A stretch of DNA of 64,000 nucleotides from positions 1-64,000 of the forward strand of contig NZ_AEDD01000003.1 in NCBI RefSeq assembly GCF_000179615.1. The letters are read 5' to 3'. The notes below the pieces were generated by a model. It worked only from the letters and a program-made list of their open reading frames with translations, ran no database searches and was not told the DNA's origin. Both the position numbers and the translations under genes were made by a program. This document shows, piece by piece, positions 63,208 through 64,000 of the stretch. The DNA is from Paenibacillus curdlanolyticus YK9. GTDB taxonomy: Bacteria > Bacillota > Bacilli > Paenibacillales > Paenibacillaceae. Position 1 is the stretch's first letter. Every line of letters begins with the position of its first letter.

Positions 63208-63788
63208 TGTTCCTTGCGCGGTGCACTGCGGAATACCTCCGCGCTGCGTACATATTCCGTATCCGCTTCGCCGAGCGCCGCGTTAGCCGAACGTGCCGCT
63301 GCGAAGAAATAATCCGACAAACGGTTCACATATCTCAGTACTTCCTCAGGTATCTGATGGGCTTCAGCTACCGTCACGATTTGGCGCTCCGCCCGTCTGC
63401 ACACGGTACGGCACACATGCAACGAAGCAGACAATGCGCTCCCCCCAGGCAAAATAAAGCGGCGGATTTCCGGCGCAGCATCCGCGTGCGCATCAATCCA
63501 GCCCTCCAGCCTAGCCGTCATATCTGCCGTCACCTTATAATGATCCTCCGCCGGCGAGGCGAAAGCCAGATCGGACCCGCAGTCGAACAGCTCCTGTTGA
63601 ATTTCGACGAGCTCGGCTGCCAATGCTCGCACCGGCTCCAATGTCGCAGCCTGCGCTGCTGCAGCGCCGACGAAGCTGTTCAGCTCGTCCAACGTGCCGT
63701 AAGCTTCAACGCGCGCATCATTTTTCATGACGCGGCCGCCTTTGACCGAGGTTTGCCCGCGATCTCCTGACTTAGTATATAACTTCAT
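63204..63788 (-). CDS. PduO-type cob(I)alamin adenosyltransferase
   Basis: A 194-aa ATP:cob(I)alamin adenosyltransferase of the PduO/MMAB type. MKLYTKSGDRGQTSVKGGRV is the conserved ATP site; EAYGTLDELNSFVG and RRAERQIVTVAE...YVNRLSDYFFAAAR are further family motifs. It produces adenosylcobalamin. Its stop overlaps the pseudouridine synthase start (ATGA). Cytoplasmic; helix-bundle trimer in relatives. Confidence 0.94.
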   Translation of the reverse strand: MKLYTKSGDRGQTSVKGGRVMKNDARVEAYGTLDELNSFVGAAAAQAATLEPVRALAAELVEIQQELFDCGSDLAFASPAEDHYKVTADMTARLEGWIDAHADAAPEIRRFILPGGSALSASLHVCRTVCRRAERQIVTVAEAHQIPEEVLRYVNRLSDYFFAAARSANAALGEADTEYVRSAEVFRSAPRKEQ

Positions 63789-64000
63789 GAATGGACCAGC
63801 TCCTTTATAACCTGTTTGGACAATGCAAGATCCGGCGCGTTAGTCGGAATGATCAGAAACATTTCTTCTGGCGCGAAGCCCGTTTTCTTGAACATGCCGG
63901 CTTGCTTCAAAGGGATGCCGAACAAATGCTTTTCTTTCACCTCTGCATTCTTCTCCTTCAAAATCGTACCGACCATAACCCCTTCCGAATATTGCTTCTC
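63785..64000 (-). CDS. Partial gene, C-terminal end only
   Basis: The reading frame is open to the window edge, so the start is outside. The visible 71 residues (ending MFLIIPTNAPDLALSKQVIKELVHS) contain no recognised motif. It overlaps the cobalamin adenosyltransferase start by 4 bp and is likely the preceding gene of that operon. An in-frame ATG at 63976 is preceded by GGAAGGGG at only 2 nt and may be internal. Confidence 0.55.
   Translation of the reverse strand, partial: EKQYSEGVMVGTILKEKNAEVKEKHLFGIPLKQAGMFKKTGFAPEEMFLIIPTNAPDLALSKQVIKELVHS

Overview
This 64 kb window looks like the chromosome of a fairly GC-rich member of the Paenibacillaceae (Paenibacillus or Cohnella type). Supporting evidence: strong AGGAGG-type ribosome binding sites; EcsAB, YpcP-like 5'-3' exonuclease, CheX, DUF3055, DUF3905, DUF817, SLH-domain and excalibur-domain proteins; a Gram-positive thiazole/HMP thiamine operon behind a TPP riboswitch; and short palindromic intergenic repeats. 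The species call is inference, because no rRNA or marker gene is present. No tRNA, rRNA, IS element or CRISPR array was seen.

Layout. (1) 1-6.85 kb: a 51-bp tandem repeat array, then the leftward thiamine operon thiC-thiF-thiE/thiS-thiG-thiO with promoter, TPP riboswitch, terminator and an SD-sequestering hairpin; thiE and thiS are one uninterrupted reading frame. (2) 6.85-28.7 kb: housekeeping and cell-envelope genes (glycosyltransferase, TspO-like, psd, AraC regulator and aminotransferase, HAD phosphatase, GNAT, DUF817, phasin-like/UbiB, EcsAB, SLH protein, DEAD-box helicase, SDR, CheX, phospholipase C-like, HRDC protein, DUF3055, DUF3905, phosphodiester glycosidase). (3) 28.7-32.3 kb: a remnant of a copper-amine-oxidase-like domain, a secreted protein with seven IPT/TIG repeats, an excalibur protein and a Nudix hydrolase. 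(4) 32.4-59.6 kb: a second 51-bp repeat array, a cation/proton antiporter and then a biosynthetic gene cluster. (5) 59.7-64 kb: YpcP-like exonuclease, DapL-like aminotransferase, ArsC-family protein, RluA-type pseudouridine synthase, PduO-type cobalamin adenosyltransferase and a partial gene.

The gene cluster (about 34.2-59.6 kb) is the most interesting region. One leftward operon (57.4 to 44.5 kb) encodes two free-standing carrier proteins, two paralogous proteins with papain/BtrH-like Cys-His-Asp signatures, a flavin-dependent halogenase, a class II aldolase-like protein, a 973-residue fusion of two SagB/nitroreductase domains with an AMP-forming adenylation domain, a class I aminotransferase, an unrecognised 330-residue protein, a sialidase-fold protein and an MBL hydrolase. 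A second leftward operon (42.8 to 35.2 kb) encodes a single-module type I PKS (KS-AT-DH-KR-ACP, DH lacking its catalytic His), a type II thioesterase and a methylmalonate-semialdehyde dehydrogenase; a LuxR-type regulator follows. An intact GAPDH gene lies between the operons in the opposite orientation and is a candidate self-resistance gene. A TetR regulator and MFS exporter close the right side. The same 11-mer lies just upstream of the first gene of both operons. My reading, which is inference, is that the locus makes a halogenated, oxidised acyl or aminoacyl starter on a carrier protein that the PKS extends once or iteratively.

Four intergenic arrays of short inverted repeats (about 50-51 bp period, largely different sequences) all lie at 3' ends of genes. 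Their shared, almost indel-free spacing is the other unusual feature of the window.
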